The notes under the pieces: model-generated
What the model saw: only the letters and a program-made list of their open reading frames with translations
What the model was told of the DNA's origin: nothing
Databases searched by the model: none
Part shown: in pieces, positions 24,327 through 33,820 of the stretch
How the letters are laid out: each line of letters begins with the position of its first letter
Numbering within the stretch: the stretch's first letter is position 1
Made by a program: the position numbers and the translations under genes
Assembly (NCBI GenBank): GCA_002747455.1
Contig: PDPG01000029.1
Coordinates: 1-34,041 of the forward strand
Direction: 5' to 3'
From: Pseudomonadota bacterium
Lineage (GTDB): Bacteria > Pseudomonadota > Gammaproteobacteria > Thiotrichales > Thiotrichaceae
DNA length: 34,041 nt

Positions 24327-25694
24327 ATGAAAATCCATATTTTGGGGATTTGTGGCACCTTTATGGGTGGTGTGGCGATGCTGGCGAGCGCAGAAGGTCA
24401 CGAGGTGTCGGGGTCGGATGAGAATGTGTACCCGCCAATGAGCACCTTGCTGACATCACAGGGGATTGAGATACGGCAAGGTTTTCGTGTGGAAGATATT
24501 CCCAACGATGTGGATCAGGTTGTTGTGGGTAATGTGATGACAAGAGGTAAGCCTGTCATCGAAGCCATTTTGGATAGAGGAATTCCCTACACTTCTGGCC
24601 CGCAGTGGTTATTTGAAAATGTACTGCGTGATCGTTGGGTGCTGGCGGTTGCGGGCACACATGGCAAGACGACGACTGCCAGCATGCTGGCGTGGATTTT
24701 AGCGTATGCAAAAATGTCTCCGGGCTTTTTGATTGGGGGAGTGCCGGAGAATTTTGGTGTTTCGGCCCGCTTGGGAGAGACGTCTTTTTTTGTGGTAGAG
24801 GCCGACGAATACGACACGGCCTTTTTTGATAAGCGTTCTAAATTTGTTCACTATCGCCCGAATACATTGGTGTTAAACAATCTTGAGTATGATCACGCCG
24901 ATATTTTTCCAGACATTGAAGCGATTAAAACGCAGTTCCATCACTTAGTACGAATGGTGCCGGGTAAGGGGTTGATTGTTTGCAATGGTGAGGAGGCAAA
25001 TTTACGGGGTGTGTTGGATAAGGGCTGCTGGACGCCGGTTGAATCATTTACATCACAGGTAAATGGTGGCGATTGGGCGGCGAATCTATTGGAACCATCC
25101 GGCCAAGCTTTTGAGGTGCTTTATAAAGAGGAGCTTGTTGGTGTGGTGTCATGGTCACTGATGGGGCAGCACAATGTTAGCAATGCACTGGCATCTATCG
25201 CAGCGGCGCGGCATGTTGGTGTGCCACCGGAGTGTGCTATTGATGCACTGGCTGAATTTAAGAGTGTGAAGCGCCGTATGCAATTACGTGGCGAGGTGAA
25301 TGGTATTCGGGTTTATGATGATTTTGCGCATCACCCAACGGCAATAGCAACTACCTTGTCTGGTTTGCGAAAGAGTGTCGGTGAGCAGAAGATTACCACG
25401 ATTCTGGAGCCGCGCTCCAATACCATGAGGATGGGCGTGCATAAGGCCCGATTAGCCGAATCATTGGCTCTGGCGGATGAGGTGTTGCTGTACCAACCGG
25501 AGGGCTTGGACTGGGAGTTAAACGATGTGGTTCATGCGCTGGGTAGTAAGGCAGCTCTTTTCACATCGGTTGATGATATTGTTAGTCAGGTGTCACAGTC
25601 AGCTCGTGCGGGCGATCAGTTGTTGGTGATGAGCAACGGTGGTTTTGCCGGTATTCACGACCGACTACTCACTGCGCTTGAGTCTCAGGCATGA
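24327..25694 (+). CDS. mpl: UDP-N-acetylmuramate:tripeptide ligase Mpl
   Basis: Mpl recycles peptidoglycan by ligating the recovered tripeptide L-Ala-gamma-D-Glu-meso-Dap to UDP-MurNAc in the cytoplasm. The 455-residue protein starts MKIHILGICGTFMGG, a Rossmann-type UDP-binding region distinctive for Mpl, and has the Mur-ligase ATP loop GTHGKTT at 110-116, EADEYDTAFFDKRSKF in the central domain and YDDFAHHPTAI in the C-terminal domain. Length agrees with E. coli Mpl (457). It is packed between mlaA (2 bases) and ubiX (4-base overlap), so the three are probably co-transcribed. Confidence 0.96.
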   Translation: MKIHILGICGTFMGGVAMLASAEGHEVSGSDENVYPPMSTLLTSQGIEIRQGFRVEDIPNDVDQVVVGNVMTRGKPVIEAILDRGIPYTSGPQWLFENVLRDRWVLAVAGTHGKTTTASMLAWILAYAKMSPGFLIGGVPENFGVSARLGETSFFVVEADEYDTAFFDKRSKFVHYRPNTLVLNNLEYDHADIFPDIEAIKTQFHHLVRMVPGKGLIVCNGEEANLRGVLDKGCWTPVESFTSQVNGGDWAANLLEPSGQAFEVLYKEELVGVVSWSLMGQHNVSNALASIAAARHVGVPPECAIDALAEFKSVKRRMQLRGEVNGIRVYDDFAHHPTAIATTLSGLRKSVGEQKITTILEPRSNTMRMGVHKARLAESLALADEVLLYQPEGLDWELNDVVHALGSKAALFTSVDDIVSQVSQSARAGDQLLVMSNGGFAGIHDRLLTALESQA

Positions 25695-26320
25695 CACGAA
25701 CACCTCCCAATGTTGTGACATTAATAATGACCGGGGCATCCGGTGCGCAGTATGGGCTACGTTTGCTTGAAATGCTGGTGCAGAAGGGGGTGATTGTTAA
25801 TTTGCTGTTATCGCGTCCCGGCCAGTTAGTTATTAATATGGAGACGGATCTGAAGGTGCCATCGCGCGCCAAAGAAGTGCAGGCATATTTTGCAGAATTA
25901 TATGGCGCACAAGCGGGGCAGATTCGTGTCTTTGAGCGGGAGCAGTGGGTTGCACCGGTTGCGAGTGGGAGTGGTGTGGCGGATGCGACGGTCGTTTGCC
26001 CTTGTACAACAGCTACATTGTCGGCGATAGCGGTCGGGGCAAGCCGCACACTGATTGAGCGGGCAGCAGATGTTTGCCTGAAGGAGCGTCGTCCATTGAT
26101 TATGGTGATCAGAGAGACTCCATTTTCCGAGATACACCTGGAAAATATGTTGAAACTGTCCCGTATGGGAGCAGTTATTATGCCAGCCAACCCCGGCTTT
26201 TACTGGAAGCCTGAGTCTATTCATGAGCTGGTGGACTTTATGGTAGCCAGAGTTTTGGATCACTTGGGTGTAGCACATGAGCTGACAGCAAGGTGGGGTG
26301 ACAGGGGCTGTTTGCCTTGA
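25691..26320 (+). CDS. ubiX: Flavin prenyltransferase UbiX
   Basis: UbiX attaches a dimethylallyl unit to FMN to make the prenylated cofactor used by the decarboxylase UbiD in ubiquinone synthesis. The 209-residue protein shows the FMN site MTGASGAQYGLRLLE (13-27), the PCTTATLSAIA motif (near 103-113) and the RETPFSEIHLENM motif (near 140-152). It is slightly longer than E. coli UbiX (189). The ATG overlaps the mpl stop (ATGA). The promoter of the next gene starts at its stop codon. No ubiD is in the window. Confidence 0.95.
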   Translation: MTRTPPNVVTLIMTGASGAQYGLRLLEMLVQKGVIVNLLLSRPGQLVINMETDLKVPSRAKEVQAYFAELYGAQAGQIRVFEREQWVAPVASGSGVADATVVCPCTTATLSAIAVGASRTLIERAADVCLKERRPLIMVIRETPFSEIHLENMLKLSRMGAVIMPANPGFYWKPESIHELVDFMVARVLDHLGVAHELTARWGDRGCLP

Positions 26321-26345
26321 AATTTCAAAGCCAAGTCCCTATATT
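26317..26345 (+). promoter_or_regulatory. Sigma70 promoter for the thioredoxin-like gene
   Basis: TTGAAA (26317-26322) and TATATT (26340-26345) are separated by exactly 17 bases. The -35 overlaps the ubiX stop codon and the perfect palindrome TTGAAATTTCAA (26317-26328), which could serve as an operator. The start of transcription would be near 26352, about 26 bases before the ATG. Confidence 0.6.
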
Positions 26346-26377
26346 CTTACGCTCATAAAGAACTGAAGGAGCCGGTC

Positions 26378-26746
26378 ATGGCGACTGTTGATATTACTGC
26401 TGAAACATTTGAAGAAACGATAGAAAACAACGACATTGTCGTTGTGGATTTCTGGGCAGATTGGTGTGGGCCGTGTAAGTCGTTTGCGCCTGTTTATGAG
26501 GAAGTTTCGAACGAATACGATGATATTGTCTTTGGTAAAATTGATACCGAAGCTCAGCAGGAATTGGCGGCACATTTTCAGATTCGCTCCATCCCAACAT
26601 TAATGATTTTCCGTGAAAAAGTGGTGTTATTTTCGCAGGCGGGCATGTTGAGTGCGCCCCAGTTAAAGGAAGTCGTCAGTAAAGTTCAGGAGCTGGATAT
26701 GGCGACGGTACATGCTGAAGTGGCTAAGCAGCAAGCTGCGGAATAA
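26378..26746 (+). CDS. Thioredoxin-like protein (122 aa)
   Basis: A cytoplasmic thioredoxin-fold disulfide reductase is expected. The active site is WCGPC at residues 29-33 within VVDFWADWCGPCK, and the cis-proline is Pro73 in SIPT. Residues 1-105 cover the thioredoxin fold; the last 15-20 residues form a polar tail (TVHAEVAKQQAAE) longer than in E. coli TrxA (109 residues). The start has AAGGAG six bases upstream. It has its own probable promoter and lies 80 bases before accA, so it may be co-transcribed with accA or stand alone. It may be an accessory thioredoxin rather than the main TrxA. Confidence 0.93.
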   Translation: MATVDITAETFEETIENNDIVVVDFWADWCGPCKSFAPVYEEVSNEYDDIVFGKIDTEAQQELAAHFQIRSIPTLMIFREKVVLFSQAGMLSAPQLKEVVSKVQELDMATVHAEVAKQQAAE

Positions 26747-26762
26747 TTGCTCAAATGCCATG

Positions 26763-26788
26763 CTGCGTAGTATGTGGCAACTACGTGG
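26763..26788. repeat. Hairpin between the thioredoxin-like gene and accA
   Basis: CGTAGT (26766-26771) pairs with ACTACG (26780-26785); including G-T pairs the stem extends to nine base pairs from 26763 to 26788 around an eight-base loop. There is no T-tract, so it is not a standard terminator; it could affect accA leader RNA. Confidence 0.4.
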
Positions 26789-26826
26789 TTGGGTGTTAGT
26801 CAGGACTACCAAGGAAAACACAGCAG

Positions 26827-27780
26827 ATGAATCCAGATTACTTAGACTTTGAACAACCCATTGCCAGATTGCAGGCTCAGATTGACGAGCTTCGTATGGT
26901 GAGTGATAAAGACATTAATCTGGCTGATGATGTGTTGCGCCTTGAAGAAAAGGTCGAGTCTCTGACGAAATCGATTTTTTCAAAGCTTAGCGCCAAACAA
27001 GTGGGGCAAATTGCCCGTCATCCTAAACGTCCTTACACACTGGATGTGGTGGAAGGATTGTGTACTGATTTTCAGGAATTGCATGGTGATCGCTCATATG
27101 CAGACGATCATGCAATGGTGGGCGGCATTGCTCGCTTTGAAGGCCGTCCGGTAATGGTCATTGGTCATCAGAAAGGGCGTGACACCAAAGAGAATATCCG
27201 TCGCAATTTTGGTATGTCAAGACCGGAAGGCTATCGTAAGGCGCTGCGCTTGCTACGTCTGGCTGAGAAATTTCACTTGCCGGTATTAACCTTTATTGAC
27301 ACTGCGGGCGCCTATCCCGGTATCGGTGCGGAGGAGCGTGGCCAGTCTGAGGCAATCGCCCGGAATCTGTTTGAGATGGCCAGGCTGAAGACACCAGTGA
27401 TTGTCACTGTCATGGGTGAAGGTGGTTCTGGTGGTGCGCTGGCCATTGGGGTGGGGGATGTTGTGATGATGATGCAATATGCCACTTACTCAGTGATTTC
27501 ACCGGAAGGCTGTGCCTCCATTTTATGGAAAAGCGCTTCTAAAGCGGCAGAGGCCGCCGAGGCGATGGGGATTACGGCTAATAAGTTATACGATCTCGGT
27601 TTGGTGGATCGTATTGTGCCCGAGCCACTGGGTGGGGCGCATCGCAATTATGCGGAGACGTTTGCAAATCTTAAAGAAGCCATCGCTAGCAGCTTGCGTG
27701 AGGTTGGGGCGTTGAATACTCAGCAGCTCCTTGATCGTCGTTATGATCGTCTGATGAGCTACGGTCAGTTTGAAGCATGA
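26827..27780 (+). CDS. accA: Acetyl-CoA carboxylase carboxyltransferase subunit alpha
   Basis: AccA with AccD transfers carboxyl from biotin to acetyl-CoA, giving malonyl-CoA for fatty acid synthesis. The 317-residue protein matches the E. coli length (319) and has the family segments [18 protein letters not shown] at the start, [52 protein letters not shown] (near 157-178) and [14 protein letters not shown] (around 198-211), the carboxylase crotonase-fold core. AAGGA lies 11 bases upstream of the ATG. It overlaps tilS by 11 bases if the latter uses the TTG start; accA-tilS neighbourhood is usual in gammaproteobacteria. Confidence 0.97.
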   Translation: MNPDYLDFEQPIARLQAQIDELRMVSDKDINLADDVLRLEEKVESLTKSIFSKLSAKQVGQIARHPKRPYTLDVVEGLCTDFQELHGDRSYADDHAMVGGIARFEGRPVMVIGHQKGRDTKENIRRNFGMSRPEGYRKALRLLRLAEKFHLPVLTFIDTAGAYPGIGAEERGQSEAIARNLFEMARLKTPVIVTVMGEGGSGGALAIGVGDVVMMMQYATYSVISPEGCASILWKSASKAAEAAEAMGITANKLYDLGLVDRIVPEPLGGAHRNYAETFANLKEAIASSLREVGALNTQQLLDRRYDRLMSYGQFEA

Positions 27781-29044
27781 CCTGCTAGCCGCTGTTGAGC
27801 CGCTGTTCACCATTCTGGAGCAGCGCAGTTTTCTGGTCGCCTATAGCGGTGGACTGGATTCTCATGTGTTACTTCACCTAATGAGCCGTGTGCCCGATAT
27901 AAAGCTTCGGGCGATACACATTGATCATGGTCTACAGCAAGCGTCTCCTTGGTGGGGGCGGCACTGCCGTGAAATTTGTAGTGAGCTTGATATCCCGTTT
28001 GAGCAAGCTTCCCTAAATCTCCAGGTGCCCGATGGGCAAAGTCTGGAGGCCTATGCGCGAGAGGCACGTTATCAGGCGTTGGCTAAGGCGCTGAACAAAA
28101 ATGAAGTTTTGTTGACAGGGCATCATCAGAATGATCAGGTAGAGACGCTGTTGATTCAGCTCTTGCGGGGCGCTGGTGGTGCAGGGCTGGCCGCTATGCC
28201 GATGATGAGTGGCTTTGCCCTTGGCAGCCACATGCGTCCATTGCTCAACTTCACCCGTGAGCAACTGGAAGACTATGCCGATCACTACAAGTTAAGTTAC
28301 GTTGAAGATGGCAGTAATGCCGACCTGCGTTTTGATCGTAATTATTTGCGTCATCAGATTATTCCCCAGTTAGTTGAGCACTGGCCGGGGTGCGTTCGAA
28401 CTCTTTCGCGTGCGGCCTTGATTCAGGGTGAAACGCAGCGTCTACTAGATTTCTACGTTGCCCAAGATGTTGAGATGGTGGTCGGAAGCGTAGAGGGTAC
28501 GCTGTCAGTGGATGCCTTGATTCAGTGCGAACCTGTGCGGCGGCGTGCTTTATTACGCTACTGGATTAGTGCTTCAGGCTTTCAAGCACCTTCTTCGAAA
28601 AAACTACAGCACGTGGTCTCGGATGTGTTGTTCTCGGCTGAGGATGCCATGCCATGTGTGCAGTGGTCGGGTGCCGAAGTCAGGCGTTTTCATGGAAATG
28701 TCTACATTATGGCGCCACTTTCAGAACATGATGCGAAGCAGGTGTTATTTTGGGATCTGCAAGCGGATTTGCCTATCGAATCCTTGGGGATTGAGCTTAA
28801 AGCCGATGTACTCGCTGAGTGGAAAACAAAATTGAGTACAGAGTCCTCGCTCCATACGGGCTTGACAGTACGCTTTCGTCAGGGAGGGGAGGTTATGCAT
28901 CCCGCCGGACGCAATAAATCCATTCCGCTCAAGCAGATATTTCAGCAACTGGCTGTGCCACCGTGGTTACGCCAACGGATACCGCTATTGTATCTGGGAG
29001 ATGAGCTGATTATGGCGTACGGCGTTTGTCAGGTTGAGCCTTGA
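27770..29044 (+). CDS. tilS: tRNA(Ile)-lysidine synthase TilS
   Basis: TilS attaches lysine to C34 of the CAU-anticodon isoleucine tRNA so that it reads AUA. The 424-residue protein has the PP-loop ATP site SGGLDS at 26-31, the family pattern [17 protein letters not shown] and [23 protein letters not shown] in the catalytic domain, and a C-terminal domain with VRFRQGGE and [22 protein letters not shown] (two blocks). Length agrees with E. coli TilS (432). The only suitable start is TTG at 27770, which overlaps accA by 11 bases; an ATG at 27777 is out of frame. The TTG call is an inference, and CTG or a later codon is possible. It ends 15 bases from the convergent transporter gene. Confidence 0.94.
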   Translation: MKHDLLAAVEPLFTILEQRSFLVAYSGGLDSHVLLHLMSRVPDIKLRAIHIDHGLQQASPWWGRHCREICSELDIPFEQASLNLQVPDGQSLEAYAREARYQALAKALNKNEVLLTGHHQNDQVETLLIQLLRGAGGAGLAAMPMMSGFALGSHMRPLLNFTREQLEDYADHYKLSYVEDGSNADLRFDRNYLRHQIIPQLVEHWPGCVRTLSRAALIQGETQRLLDFYVAQDVEMVVGSVEGTLSVDALIQCEPVRRRALLRYWISASGFQAPSSKKLQHVVSDVLFSAEDAMPCVQWSGAEVRRFHGNVYIMAPLSEHDAKQVLFWDLQADLPIESLGIELKADVLAEWKTKLSTESSLHTGLTVRFRQGGEVMHPAGRNKSIPLKQIFQQLAVPPWLRQRIPLLYLGDELIMAYGVCQVEP

Positions 29045-29059
29045 TCGCTGCTTCCTCTA

Positions 29060-30406
29060 CTACTGGAAAGCCAGCAAATCCGACTCGTTTAATTCTGAGT
29101 GATCAACTTTCAGGTAGGCTACGCCTTCCTCCGGGGAAATAGCGACCTCTTTAATGCCGGGGACTTTGTAAAGCTCGGCACTCGTCGCATGGCTGTCTGC
29201 CAGCACAGTGCTGTTTAGTTTCAGTAAGAGACTCTTGTAGAATTTTGGAGTTGGCAGTGTCAGTGTCAGAAGTAACCAGCCAAGCGCGGCGGCTCCACCG
29301 AACAAGAATACCGCGACTTGTCCAAAGTGCTGTAGAAACAGCCCACCACAGATGCCCCCTACAAATATCCCCAGAAACTGCGCAGTGCTAAAGACGCCCA
29401 TTGCAGTGCCCTTGATATTGACTCTCGAATACTTGGCGACTAACGAAGGCTGGACAGCTTCCAGAAAGTTAAAGCTGATAAAGAACAGTACAAAACAAAA
29501 TAATACGCTCCATAAGGCGCTTAAGTTTGCTGCCATCCCCAGTTGTGCCAGTAGCAATGCGGCTACTGTGACCACAAACAAGGGTTTCATCTTCTGGTAT
29601 TTTTCGGCAAGGATAATCAGAGGTACGGAGCAGAGAAAAGAAAACACGAAGACTGGCAGGTATATCTTCCAGTGGGAAGTGCTTTCGATGCCCATTTGGT
29701 TTTTGAATAACAGCGGTAACACCGTGAAGTTGGCGGTCATGACCATGTGTAAAATAAACACGCCGATATTCAACCGCAACAGGTTACTGTTTTTAAGTGC
29801 TGGAAGGATATAATCCCCTAATATGCCAGCGTCTCGGTGGTGAACAATCTTTTTGGGCCGCGGGACAACAAAGACTATCAATGCAATGCCAAGCAGTGAC
29901 AGGAATGCTGTCACCCAGAAGATTCCCGATAGTCCGTACCACTGATCCACCAACGGGCCAAGGACCATGGCCACCGAAAATGCGATGCCAATGGTGACAC
30001 CGATACCCGCCATGACTTTGGTGCGGTGATTTTCTTCGGTTAGGTCGGCGGCTAAAGCCATTGTCGCGGCGGCAATTGCACCCATCCCCTGAACGGCTCG
30101 GCCAATAATAATGCCGTAGATAGTATCGGAAAGAGCGGCGATGACACTGCCGAGTGCAAAGAGTAATAGCCCGGAAATGATGATTCGCTTACGCCCAAAG
30201 TGGTCGGACAATAGCCCCAGCGGGATTTGAAAGCTGGCTTGTGTCAGGCCATAAATACCGATTGCCAGGCCAATGAGGTAGGGTGTGGCGCCTTCAAAGC
30301 GCTCGGCATACAGTGGCAGCACTGGCAAAATCATAAACAAACCAAGCATGCGCACTGCAAATACAGCGGCCAGAGACAAAGCGGTACGTCGTTCGAGTTT
30401 ATTCAT
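29060..30406 (-). CDS. YajR-like MFS transporter with C-terminal ferredoxin-like domain (448 aa)
   Basis: A drug/proton antiporter-type MFS protein (DHA1-like) in the inner membrane. Twelve membrane segments are visible; the loop motif is [13 protein letters not shown] near residues 66-78 and motif C-like [20 protein letters not shown] follows around 135. After the last segment comes a cytoplasmic domain of about 60 residues ([26 protein letters not shown], in part), which resembles the ferredoxin-like YAM domain of E. coli YajR (454 residues). The substrate is unknown. Two ATGs, 30430 and 30406, are possible; neither has a Shine-Dalgarno site, and the shorter form is chosen for its [10 protein letters not shown] start. 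It is divergent from uvrA, an arrangement common in gammaproteobacteria. Confidence 0.87.
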   Translation of the reverse strand: MNKLERRTALSLAAVFAVRMLGLFMILPVLPLYAERFEGATPYLIGLAIGIYGLTQASFQIPLGLLSDHFGRKRIIISGLLLFALGSVIAALSDTIYGIIIGRAVQGMGAIAAATMALAADLTEENHRTKVMAGIGVTIGIAFSVAMVLGPLVDQWYGLSGIFWVTAFLSLLGIALIVFVVPRPKKIVHHRDAGILGDYILPALKNSNLLRLNIGVFILHMVMTANFTVLPLLFKNQMGIESTSHWKIYLPVFVFSFLCSVPLIILAEKYQKMKPLFVVTVAALLLAQLGMAANLSALWSVLFCFVLFFISFNFLEAVQPSLVAKYSRVNIKGTAMGVFSTAQFLGIFVGGICGGLFLQHFGQVAVFLFGGAAALGWLLLTLTLPTPKFYKSLLLKLNSTVLADSHATSAELYKVPGIKEVAISPEEGVAYLKVDHSELNESDLLAFQ

Positions 30407-30433
30407 GAAGGTTCTTTCGAGGGTTGTCATGGA

Positions 30434-30462
30434 TTAAGCAAGTTGGCATATTACCAGATAAT
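30434..30462. promoter_or_regulatory. Divergent promoter region of the yajR-like gene and uvrA
   Basis: On the minus strand TGG-TAATAT (TAATAT at 30448-30453) fits an extended -10 for the transporter gene. On the plus strand TTAAGC (30434-30439) and GATAAT (30457-30462), 17 bases apart, could drive uvrA with a leader of about 16 bases. No LexA-type CTGT-N8-ACAG site was found, although uvrA is SOS-controlled in E. coli. Confidence 0.33.
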
Positions 30463-30484
30463 TTTTTCAAAACAGAACCTTATT

Positions 30485-33313
30485 GTGAAAAGTATCAGTT
30501 TACGTGGGGCGCGTACCCATAACTTGAAAAATATCGATATTGACCTGCCTCGTGACAAACTGATCGTTATTACCGGATTATCCGGCTCAGGGAAGTCCTC
30601 ATTGGCCTTTGACACGATTTTTGCAGAAGGTCAGCGCCGTTATGTTGAGTCGCTGTCAGCCTATGCCCGTCAGTTTCTTTCGATGATGGAAAAACCGGAC
30701 CTAGATCATATTGAAGGTTTATCGCCCGCAATCTCCATTGAGCAAAAGACAACATCACACAATCCGCGCTCTACCGTGGGAACAGTGACGGAAATTTATG
30801 ATTACTTGCGTTTATTGTATGCAAGGGCAGGGCAACCACGGTGTCCGACTCACGGTCAAGCACTAGAAGCGCAGACTGTTACGCAGATGGTGGATACGAT
30901 ATTGGCCCTGCCGGAAGGTACCAAACTCATGCTGTTAGCGCCGGTCGTCAGAAATCGTAAAGGCGAGTATGCCAAATTGTTTGATGAATTACGTGCGCAA
31001 GGTTTTTTGCGGGCGCGTATCAACGGTGAAGTGTATGAGCTGGATGAAACGCCAACACTGGAATTGCGCAAGAAGCACACTATTGAGGTGGTGGTTGACC
31101 GGATTAAAGTGCGTGCTGATTTAGCACTGCGGTTGTCAGAGTCTTTTGAAACAGCGTTGCGTCTGGCAGATGGCTTGGCAAGCGTGACTTGGATGGATGA
31201 TGATTCACAAGCTGATCTGCTGTTCTCGGCGAACTACGCTTGCCCACATTGTGGTTATGCGTTGCCGGAGCTGGAGCCTCGGCTGTTCTCGTTTAATAGT
31301 CCTAGCGGGGCTTGTTCTACCTGCGATGGGTTGGGGGTGTATCAGGCTTTCGATGAGTCCCGTGTTGTAACGAAGCCAGAGCTGAGTTTGGCAGAAGGTG
31401 CGGTGCGTGGCTGGGATCGGAAAAATGCCTATTACTTTCACCTGATTGATTCGTTAGCCACCGCCTATGACTTTGATGTAGATGTGCCCTACAAGAATTT
31501 GCCCAAGGCTGTACGAAAAGTATTGATGCATGGCAGTGGCAAAAAAATGATTGAGTTTCGTTATGAGGGGCAGAAAGGGCAGGTTTACCAAAAGACGCAC
31601 GCCTTCGAGGGGATTCTGAATAATCTGGAGCGACGCTATCGTGATACCGATTCAAATAGTGTGCGTGAGGAGTTGATGAAGTATCTGTCTACCCGGCCTT
31701 GCCCGGCTTGCCGTGGTGCACGTTTGAATGCAGCAGCTCGTCATGTGTTTGTGGCAGACAAAAACCTTGCCGAAATTACAGAGTGGGCGATTGGGGAGAC
31801 GCTCGACTTTTTTACCAACCTCAAACTGCCCGGTAAGCAGGGGCAGATCGCCGATAAAATACTGCGTGAAATTCGCTTGCGCCTGGAATTTTTGGTGAAT
31901 GTCGGATTGGATTATCTGTCATTAAGTCGTAATGCGGACAGCTTGTCAGGTGGGGAGTCACAACGGATTCGTTTGGCCTCTCAAATTGGTGCGGGCTTGG
32001 TGGGTGTGATGTACGTGCTTGATGAGCCCTCTATTGGTTTGCACCAGCGGGATAATGATCGTTTGTTAAAAACACTGACGCATTTGCGTGATCTTGGTAA
32101 TACAGTGATCGTGGTTGAGCATGATGAAGATGCGATTCGCTTGGCAGATTATGTGGTGGATATCGGGCCGGGGGCGGGTGTTCACGGTGGCGAGATCATT
32201 GCTCAAGGTACGCCTGAGCAGATAATGGCAGTGCCTGAATCGTGTACCGGGCAGTTTTTGTCGGGTGAGCGCAAAATTACCGTTCCTGAAAAGCGTCATC
32301 CGGTCGATAAGAAAAAAATGCTGCGCCTGATTGGTGCAACCGGCAATAACCTACAAAATATCACCGCTGAAATACCAATTGGCTTGATGACTTGTGTGAC
32401 GGGGGTATCCGGCTCAGGTAAGTCTACTCTAGTCAATGCAACACTTTACCCTAACATTGCTAAGCATCTTAATGGCTCTGATGTGACAGGGGCGGCAGTT
32501 AAGAAAATCGAAGGGCTGGAGCTGTTAGATAAGGTCGTGGACATTAATCAAAGTCCAATTGGGCGTACGCCACGCTCCAACCCAGCGACTTACACAGGTG
32601 TCTTTACGCCAATACGTGAATTGTTTGCTGCAACTCAAGAATCACGGTCACGGGGGTATCTGCCTGGTCGCTTTAGTTTCAATGTAAAAGGTGGGCGTTG
32701 TGAGGCGTGTACCGGTGATGGTGTCATCAAGGTGGAAATGCACTTTTTGCCAGATGTGTATGTGCCTTGTGATGTGTGTGGTGGTCAGCGATACAATCGT
32801 GAAACGCTGGATATTCGGTTTAAGGGTAAAAATATCAACGAAGTCTTGGCGATGACCGTGGAAGAAGCAGTTGAGTTCTTCAGTGCAATACCGGGGATTT
32901 ATAACAAACTATCGACATTGATGGATGTGGGGCTGTCTTATATCACCCTGGGCCAGAATGCCACCACCTTGTCGGGCGGTGAGGCGCAGCGGGTCAAACT
33001 GGCTAAAGAATTGTCTAAACGCAGTACCGGCAAAACCATTTATATCCTGGATGAACCTACCACGGGATTACATTTTCACGACGTGGATGTGTTGCTTAAA
33101 GTGTTGCACCGTCTGCGGGATGAAGGGAACACAGTGGTTATTATCGAGCATAATCTTGATGTCATCAAAACGGCGGACTGGGTTGTTGACCTAGGGCCGG
33201 AGGGTGGCAATGGGGGCGGAAAGGTTATTGCGGTTGGAACACCTGAGCAGGTATCAAAGAAAAAGGGATCCTATACAGGCTTATATCTCCAGCCAGTGCT
33301 TGCCAAGTGTTAG
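30485..33313 (+). CDS. uvrA: Excinuclease ABC subunit A (UvrA)
   Basis: UvrA is the damage-recognition ATPase of nucleotide excision repair; a dimer loads UvrB on DNA. From a GTG start at 30485 the protein is 942 residues (E. coli 940) and the residue numbering matches: Walker A1 GLSGSGKS at 31-38, first zinc finger beginning Cys253/Cys256, second Walker [10 protein letters not shown] at 640-648, second zinc finger Cys739, Cys742, Cys762, Cys765, two ABC signatures ([12 protein letters not shown] and [12 protein letters not shown]) and two Walker B motifs ([20 protein letters not shown]). A far longer in-frame reading starting at 30227 would run through the divergent transporter gene and is rejected. 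No clear Shine-Dalgarno precedes the GTG. Confidence 0.97.
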   Translation: MKSISLRGARTHNLKNIDIDLPRDKLIVITGLSGSGKSSLAFDTIFAEGQRRYVESLSAYARQFLSMMEKPDLDHIEGLSPAISIEQKTTSHNPRSTVGTVTEIYDYLRLLYARAGQPRCPTHGQALEAQTVTQMVDTILALPEGTKLMLLAPVVRNRKGEYAKLFDELRAQGFLRARINGEVYELDETPTLELRKKHTIEVVVDRIKVRADLALRLSESFETALRLADGLASVTWMDDDSQADLLFSANYACPHCGYALPELEPRLFSFNSPSGACSTCDGLGVYQAFDESRVVTKPELSLAEGAVRGWDRKNAYYFHLIDSLATAYDFDVDVPYKNLPKAVRKVLMHGSGKKMIEFRYEGQKGQVYQKTHAFEGILNNLERRYRDTDSNSVREELMKYLSTRPCPACRGARLNAAARHVFVADKNLAEITEWAIGETLDFFTNLKLPGKQGQIADKILREIRLRLEFLVNVGLDYLSLSRNADSLSGGESQRIRLASQIGAGLVGVMYVLDEPSIGLHQRDNDRLLKTLTHLRDLGNTVIVVEHDEDAIRLADYVVDIGPGAGVHGGEIIAQGTPEQIMAVPESCTGQFLSGERKITVPEKRHPVDKKKMLRLIGATGNNLQNITAEIPIGLMTCVTGVSGSGKSTLVNATLYPNIAKHLNGSDVTGAAVKKIEGLELLDKVVDINQSPIGRTPRSNPATYTGVFTPIRELFAATQESRSRGYLPGRFSFNVKGGRCEACTGDGVIKVEMHFLPDVYVPCDVCGGQRYNRETLDIRFKGKNINEVLAMTVEEAVEFFSAIPGIYNKLSTLMDVGLSYITLGQNATTLSGGEAQRVKLAKELSKRSTGKTIYILDEPTTGLHFHDVDVLLKVLHRLRDEGNTVVIIEHNLDVIKTADWVVDLGPEGGNGGGKVIAVGTPEQVSKKKGSYTGLYLQPVLAKC

Positions 33314-33365
33314 AGTCCATTCTTGTACTTTAGTGTGAAACTGCTTGATTAAATTATTGCTTGTG

Positions 33366-33404
33366 CCTGCGTTTTTCAGTGCCATATGAAACGTGAAAAA
33401 CAGG
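33366..33404. repeat. Inverted repeat downstream of uvrA
   Basis: GTTTTTCA (33371-33378) pairs with TGAAAAAC (33394-33401) and CCT (33366-33368) with AGG (33402-33404), with a two-base bulge and a 15-base loop. There is no T-tract, so it is at best a weak uvrA terminator or an mRNA 3' structure. Apart from it and the promoter at 33487-33536, I see nothing in the 236 bases between uvrA and tRNA-Tyr. Confidence 0.4.
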
Positions 33405-33486
33405 GAATCTCATGTGGGTCAAGAATGTACAGCTAAAGTCAGAAGTTATTTTGTTAAGCGGTTGGTTGCTGTCTTTGGTTAATGCT

Positions 33487-33536
33487 AAAAAAAATATTAA
33501 TTAAAGGTTGACAGTGTATGGGGTCTCGTACAAAAT
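33487..33536 (+). promoter_or_regulatory. Stable-RNA promoter of the tRNA-tuf operon
   Basis: A perfect -35 TTGACA (33508-33513) is followed after 17 bases by CAAAAT (33531-33536), or after 15 by TACAAA. Upstream lies an A/T-only run (33487-33504) that looks like an UP element. Just downstream is GCGGCGC, a GC-rich discriminator typical of ppGpp-controlled rRNA and tRNA promoters. tRNA-Tyr begins 14 bases after the -10. Growth-rate and stringent control of the tRNA-tuf transcript is inferred from these elements. Confidence 0.75.
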
Positions 33537-33549
33537 GCGGCGCTCATTT

Positions 33550-33633
33550 GGAGGGATTCCCGAGCGGTCAAAGGGGGCAGACTGTAAATCTGCTGCTTCG
33601 GCTTCGGAGGTTCGAATCCTCCTCCCTCCACCA
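33550..33633 (+). tRNA. tRNA-Tyr (anticodon GTA)
   Basis: Acceptor arm GGAGGGA pairs with TCCCTCC and the gene-encoded end is ACCA. The anticodon is GTA in GACTGTAAATC, and there is a long class II variable arm as expected for bacterial tyrosine tRNA. T-arm loop GGTTCGAATCC is intact. Length is 84 bases. Confidence 0.97.
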
Positions 33634-33645
33634 AGTTTAGCTTGA

Positions 33646-33673
33646 ACGGATGAGTGGTGGCTTGCTCGTCCGT
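33646..33673 (+). other. Hairpin in the spacer between tRNA-Tyr and tRNA-Gly
   Basis: ACGGATGAG (33646-33654) pairs with CTCGTCCGT (33665-33673) across nine base pairs with one G-T pair and a ten-base loop. A second small hairpin GAAGC-TTT-GCTTC follows at 33684-33696. Neither has a T-tract; they may guide processing of the multi-tRNA precursor. Confidence 0.4.
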
Positions 33674-33713
33674 GCTTGCGTGGGAAGCTTTGCTTCATGC
33701 AATTACAAGTAAA

Positions 33714-33787
33714 GCGGGTGTAGTTTAATGGTAGAACTTCAGCCTTCCAAGCTGACTACGTGGGTTCGATTCCCATCACCCGCTCCA
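33714..33787 (+). tRNA. tRNA-Gly (anticodon TCC)
   Basis: Acceptor GCGGGTG pairs with CACCCGC, discriminator T and encoded CCA follow. Anticodon stem TCAGC/GCTGA encloses loop CTTCCAA, giving anticodon TCC, which reads GGA and GGG. Length is 74 bases. Confidence 0.97.
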
Positions 33788-33820
33788 TTATTGCATAAGG
33801 GCTGAGTTAAAAAGCACTAG

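Noticed and set aside
30227..30484. N-terminal extension of uvrA by 86 residues
   Set aside because: It runs antisense through the transporter gene; GTG at 30485 gives exact residue-number agreement with known UvrA motifs.
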